NCBI GenBank assembly: GCA_900470775.1
Contig: UCBZ01000017.1
Coordinates: forward strand, 1 to 62,699
Reading direction: 5' to 3'
DNA: 62,699 bases
Source: Hyphomicrobiales bacterium
Lineage (GTDB): Bacteria > Pseudomonadota > Alphaproteobacteria > Rhizobiales > Beijerinckiaceae
Position 1 is the first letter of the stretch. Every line of letters begins with the position of its first letter. The translations under genes were made by a program, and so were the position numbers. Positions 59,902 through 62,699 of this stretch are shown piece by piece. Under the pieces are notes generated by a model. It did not search any database, was not told the origin of the DNA, and saw nothing but the letters and a program-made list of their open reading frames with translations.

Positions 59902-61883
59902 AACTCTTCCCAACCCTTGTCATGGGCGCTCGGATCGGTCTTGCGGGCTGTCGCCGCGCCGCCTGAGCGGGCGACCGGCTGAGCGGCACGCGGGGCCGCC
60001 GGACGCGGTGCCGGCGCGACGGCGGCTTGCATCGTCCGCGCCATCGCCTTCAGCCCGGCGACGTCGCCGCCGAGCTGGAAGCGCGCGACCAGGGCGGACA
60101 GTCGGTCCGCCTCCTGCGACAGCGAGTGCGCGGCGGCCGTCGACTGCTCGGCCATGGCCGCGTTCTGCTGCGTCGACTGGTCCATCTCGCCGACGGCGGT
60201 ATTGACCTCCTGGAGCCCCGAGGCCTGTTCCTGGGCGGCGCCCGCGATCTCGGCGACGAGTGCGGTCGCCCGGGTGATCTCCTCGGCCATGCGTTGCAGC
60301 GCGCTGCCGGTCTGGCCGACGAGCGTGACACCCTTCTCGACCTCGACATTCGAGGCTGCGATCAGGCCCTTGATCTCCTTGGCGGCCTCGGCCGAGCGCT
60401 GGGCGAGCGCACGCACCTCGGAGGCGACGACGGCAAAGCCCTTGCCGGCATCGCCGGCTCGGGCCGCCTCGACGCTGGCGTTGAGCGCCAGCAGGTTGGT
60501 CTGGAAGGCGATCTCGTCGATCACGCCGACGATCTGGGAGATCTCGTCGGCCGATTTCTCGATCCCGCCCATGGCGAGCACGGCGTCGCGAACGATGGTG
60601 GTCGATTGCTCGGCCTCCGACTTGACCTGCGTCGTCGCCTGGCTGGCGAGGCGGGCGCTCTCCGCCGTCTGGCGGACCGTCGCAGTCAGTTCGTCGAGCG
60701 CCGTCGCGGTCTCCTCGACGGAGGCGGCCTGCTGTTCGGTCCGCCCGGCGAGATCGTCGGCCGCCTGGCTGATCTCGACCGAACCTGCCTTCATGCTCTC
60801 GGTGTTGGTCGCGATCTGCCGCATGGTTTCCTGCAGCTTGGCGATCGCGGCGTTGAAATCGTCGCGGAGCTTGGCGTAGTCGGAGCCAAAGCTTTCGGTG
60901 ATGCGATAGGTCAGGTCGCCCTCGGCGAGGCGTTCGAGACCAGTCCCGAGCGCATGGACGACCTCTTCCTGTGCGCGGGCCTGCTCGGCCCGCTCCGCTT
61001 CGCTGCGCCGGCGCTGGCCATCGGCCGCATCGCGATGGCCTTCCGCCTCCTGCTCCATGCGAGCCTTGTCGGCTTCCATCGCGTCCTTGGCCAAGGCCGC
61101 GTCGCGGAAGACGACCAATGCGCGCGCCATCGAGCCGATATGGTCGGGCCGGTCCTGATGCTTGATCTCGTTCTGCAGATCCCCGGCCGCAAGCCCGTTC
61201 ATGGTGCCGGCGAGCGAAGACAGCATGCCGGAGGCGCGGCGGCTCAGGAAGAAGACGAGCCCGAACATGACCAGCCCGAGCGGCACCAGCACCTTGGCGA
61301 CGTCGCCGATCATCCGCAGGAAGGCGGCATCGACGTCCTGGACGTGAAGGCCCGAGCCGATCGTCCACTGCCACTTGGGAATGGCGGCGACATAGGAGAT
61401 CTTCAGCGAAGGCTCCTTGTCGCCCGGTTTGATCCAGCCATAGTCGATGAAGCCGGCGCCTGGCCCCTTGGCGACCTTGATCATGTCCTGGACAAAGAAC
61501 TTGCCCGTCGCGTCTTTCAGCGGCGTCATATCCGTCGTCTCGATCTTCTTGTTGGCATGCGAGACGCTGATGCCGTTGTAATCGATGACGAAATAGTAGT
61601 TGCCGTTGTCGAAGCGGGCATTCGAGATGGCATCGATCGCCATCTTCTTGGCATCGGCCTCCTTCAGCTCGCCCTTTTCCGCACGCGCCAGATAGCTGTT
61701 GACCGTTGAAGCGGCAGCCTCGACCGCATTCTTCATCTCGGCGCGCTTGAGCTGGATCATATCGTCATGCGCGACGTGGAGCGTGAACCCGACGCCACCG
61801 GCCGCGATGACGAGAGCGAGAATGGCGATCAGCGCGAAGGAGCGACCGATCGACATGGTAGCAAGCTTCTTCGTCCAGGACAT
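59898..61883 (-). CDS. Methyl-accepting chemotaxis protein with sCache domain
   Basis: The 661-residue receptor has a first membrane helix ([20 protein letters not shown]), a single-Cache periplasmic domain (about residues 40-185: [63 protein letters not shown]), a second helix ([19 protein letters not shown]), HAMP segments and a signalling domain with [37 protein letters not shown]. The C-terminus GWEEF resembles the CheR-binding pentapeptide. The Cache type usually binds small carboxylates. The csaA start overlaps its stop. Confidence 0.93.
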   Translation of the reverse strand: MSWTKKLATMSIGRSFALIAILALVIAAGGVGFTLHVAHDDMIQLKRAEMKNAVEAAASTVNSYLARAEKGELKEADAKKMAIDAISNARFDNGNYYFVIDYNGISVSHANKKIETTDMTPLKDATGKFFVQDMIKVAKGPGAGFIDYGWIKPGDKEPSLKISYVAAIPKWQWTIGSGLHVQDVDAAFLRMIGDVAKVLVPLGLVMFGLVFFLSRRASGMLSSLAGTMNGLAAGDLQNEIKHQDRPDHIGSMARALVVFRDAALAKDAMEADKARMEQEAEGHRDAADGQRRRSEAERAEQARAQEEVVHALGTGLERLAEGDLTYRITESFGSDYAKLRDDFNAAIAKLQETMRQIATNTESMKAGSVEISQAADDLAGRTEQQAASVEETATALDELTATVRQTAESARLASQATTQVKSEAEQSTTIVRDAVLAMGGIEKSADEISQIVGVIDEIAFQTNLLALNASVEAARAGDAGKGFAVVASEVRALAQRSAEAAKEIKGLIAASNVEVEKGVTLVGQTGSALQRMAEEITRATALVAEIAGAAQEQASGLQEVNTAVGEMDQSTQQNAAMAEQSTAAAHSLSQEADRLSALVARFQLGGDVAGLKAMARTMQAAVAPAPRPAAPRAAQPVARSGGAATARKTDPSAHDKGWEEF

Positions 61884-61986
61884 GCAGAAACCCCTGCGGG
61901 ATGGGAGATTCCGCAGAGTCGCGCCAATTCGCTAAGAGTCGCTTAACGATATCGCATTTCGGCCATGATCGGCCCAGCAGCCGTCG

Positions 61987-62673
61987 TCAGATGGCCGGTG
62001 CAAAATCCTCGCCCTCGCGGCGCAGGCCCTCATCGGACCGTTCGCGGCGGCGGACACGCGGGCGCTTGCCGGAGCAGAGAGCCCGCGCCAGGCCGCGCAA
62101 CGGTGCCGTCAGCCGATGCACATCCTCGACGCGCGCCATGATCGCGCCGGCGGTCTTCAACTCGCGGTCGAGCCGCGCCATCGTCCGCGACAACTCGGGC
62201 TCATCGTCATCGAGCCAGACCTCCGAGACGCGTGCCATCAGCAGCACCGCACCCTGTACCCGCAGGCCGCCCAGAGCATCCTCGGTCGCGATGCCGGCCG
62301 AGGCCAGCATGTAGCGCCAGGAATTGACGGCGCCGCGGTTGAGCGCGGCCATCGCCAGCGGGTCGCGGCGGATCACGGGCGCGATCTTGCGAAGTCCCGC
62401 CTTGTAAGGCGCCAGCGCATCGAGCCGGCGCATGACGAGGTCGAACATCCGTTCGCGCACCGGCTCCGCGGCCAAATCATCCGATCTCCCCGCCAGCACC
62501 GCATCGTCGACGATGCGGGTCAGGCCGCCCAGCATCGCAAGCTTGGACGGGAACAGGCCACGCAGCTTGGCCAGCGGCACATCCGCCTCGGTGGCGATAT
62601 CGCCGAGTTCGATCTCATCCCAGCGGCGGGGCGCCGCGGGCCGCACCAGCGCCCCGGCGGCCCCCTTTCGCGC
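61987..62673 (-). CDS. TetR-family regulator, N-terminus cut by sequence end
   Basis: The readable part (about 220 residues from a GTG at 62646, and a few more codons in frame beyond it) begins inside a TetR helix-turn-helix: RRWDEIELGDIATEADVPLAKLRGLFPSKLAMLGGL. The helical ligand domain follows (MFDLVMRRLDALAPYKAGLRKI, VNSWRYMLASAGIATEDALGG), similar to COQ9-like TetR proteins. The tail is Arg/Glu-rich. The true start cannot be seen because the sequence turns into homopolymers. Confidence 0.75.
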   Translation of the reverse strand, partial: ARKGAAGALVRPAAPRRWDEIELGDIATEADVPLAKLRGLFPSKLAMLGGLTRIVDDAVLAGRSDDLAAEPVRERMFDLVMRRLDALAPYKAGLRKIAPVIRRDPLAMAALNRGAVNSWRYMLASAGIATEDALGGLRVQGAVLLMARVSEVWLDDDEPELSRTMARLDRELKTAGAIMARVEDVHRLTAPLRGLARALCSGKRPRVRRRERSDEGLRREGEDFAPAI

Positions 62674-62699
62674 CCCCCCCGGCGGGGGGGGGGGGGGGG
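62674..62699. other. Homopolymer C/G end, probable sequencing artefact
   Basis: The window ends in a C-run, GGCG and then 16 consecutive G bases. No biological role is likely; this looks like low-quality sequence at a contig or read end. Confidence 0.7.

Noticed and set aside
1..62699. tRNA, rRNA or CRISPR arrays anywhere in the window
   Set aside because: I saw no cloverleaf with a GGTTCRA arm and CCA-proximal stem, no rRNA segment and no regularly spaced direct repeats. This was done by eye, so a covariance-model search could still find a small RNA.

Overview
The window is about 62.7 kb of GC-rich chromosomal DNA with tightly packed genes, many sharing 1-4 base stop/start overlaps. Gene content and order point to an alphaproteobacterium of the Hyphomicrobiales, perhaps Bosea or a relative: rplS followed by leuC and leuD, an lgt/MidA-type methyltransferase/pgeF operon, uvrC followed by pgsA-moaD-moaE, ilvE divergent from a MarR/OmpR-type regulator/histidine kinase set, an Omp25-like porin, several TRAP transporter parts, and families of palindromic intergenic repeats. 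The genus is inferred from gene order only; no database was used.

Layout. 1-2600 is an accessory patch of lower GC: two coupled unknown genes (the second has a restriction-nuclease-like motif set), a duplicated 3' end of the neighbouring SDR gene, and a peptidoglycan-binding-like gene. 2600-10300 holds an SDR, rplS, a small membrane protein, an acetyltransferase, leuC, a zincin/LysE group, two small envelope genes and leuD. 10300-15900 has a DUF1501/DUF1800 pair, then a DUF4394 protein divergent from an ECF sigma/anti-sigma pair, and a small uncatalogued gene. 15900-22800 has a RecD-like helicase, a chemoreceptor, an S33 peptidase, an acetyltransferase, a LysE exporter, an SDR and a VapBC module. 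22800-36200 is catabolic: a fused hydantoinase/oxoprolinase divergent from a complete TRAP transporter (DctQ-DctM-DctP), a MarR regulator, an ArsR-SRPBCC operon, a DMT exporter, a GntR regulator, an iron-type alcohol dehydrogenase, an orphan TRAP binding protein and a flavoprotein. 36400-43200 has RNase T2 with a secreted neighbour, rlmJ, a GST, an outer-membrane porin, a glycosyltransferase, a pteridine-reductase-like SDR, a DsbA-like isomerase and ParDE. 43200-54900 holds housekeeping operons (lgt/methyltransferase/pgeF, an ECF41 sigma unit, uvrC, pgsA-moaD-moaE) and tandem DUF1176 genes. 54900-62700 has ilvE, the MarR and two-component set, a secreted hydrolase-like protein, a CsaA-like protein, a Cache-type chemoreceptor and a TetR gene cut by a poly-G sequence end.

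The strongest observations are: a palindromic repeat of the intergenic type carried in frame inside uvrC; overlapping divergent promoters with two palindromes between the hydantoinase and TRAP operons, plus a 21-codon leader ORF overlapping dctQ; a textbook-like ECF41 promoter ahead of the carboxymuconolactone-decarboxylase/ECF41 pair; the unknown nuclease-like two-gene unit beside a scar-like duplication; and a small acidic ORF next to the RecD-like helicase. No tRNA, rRNA, CRISPR array, intact insertion sequence or integrase was seen.
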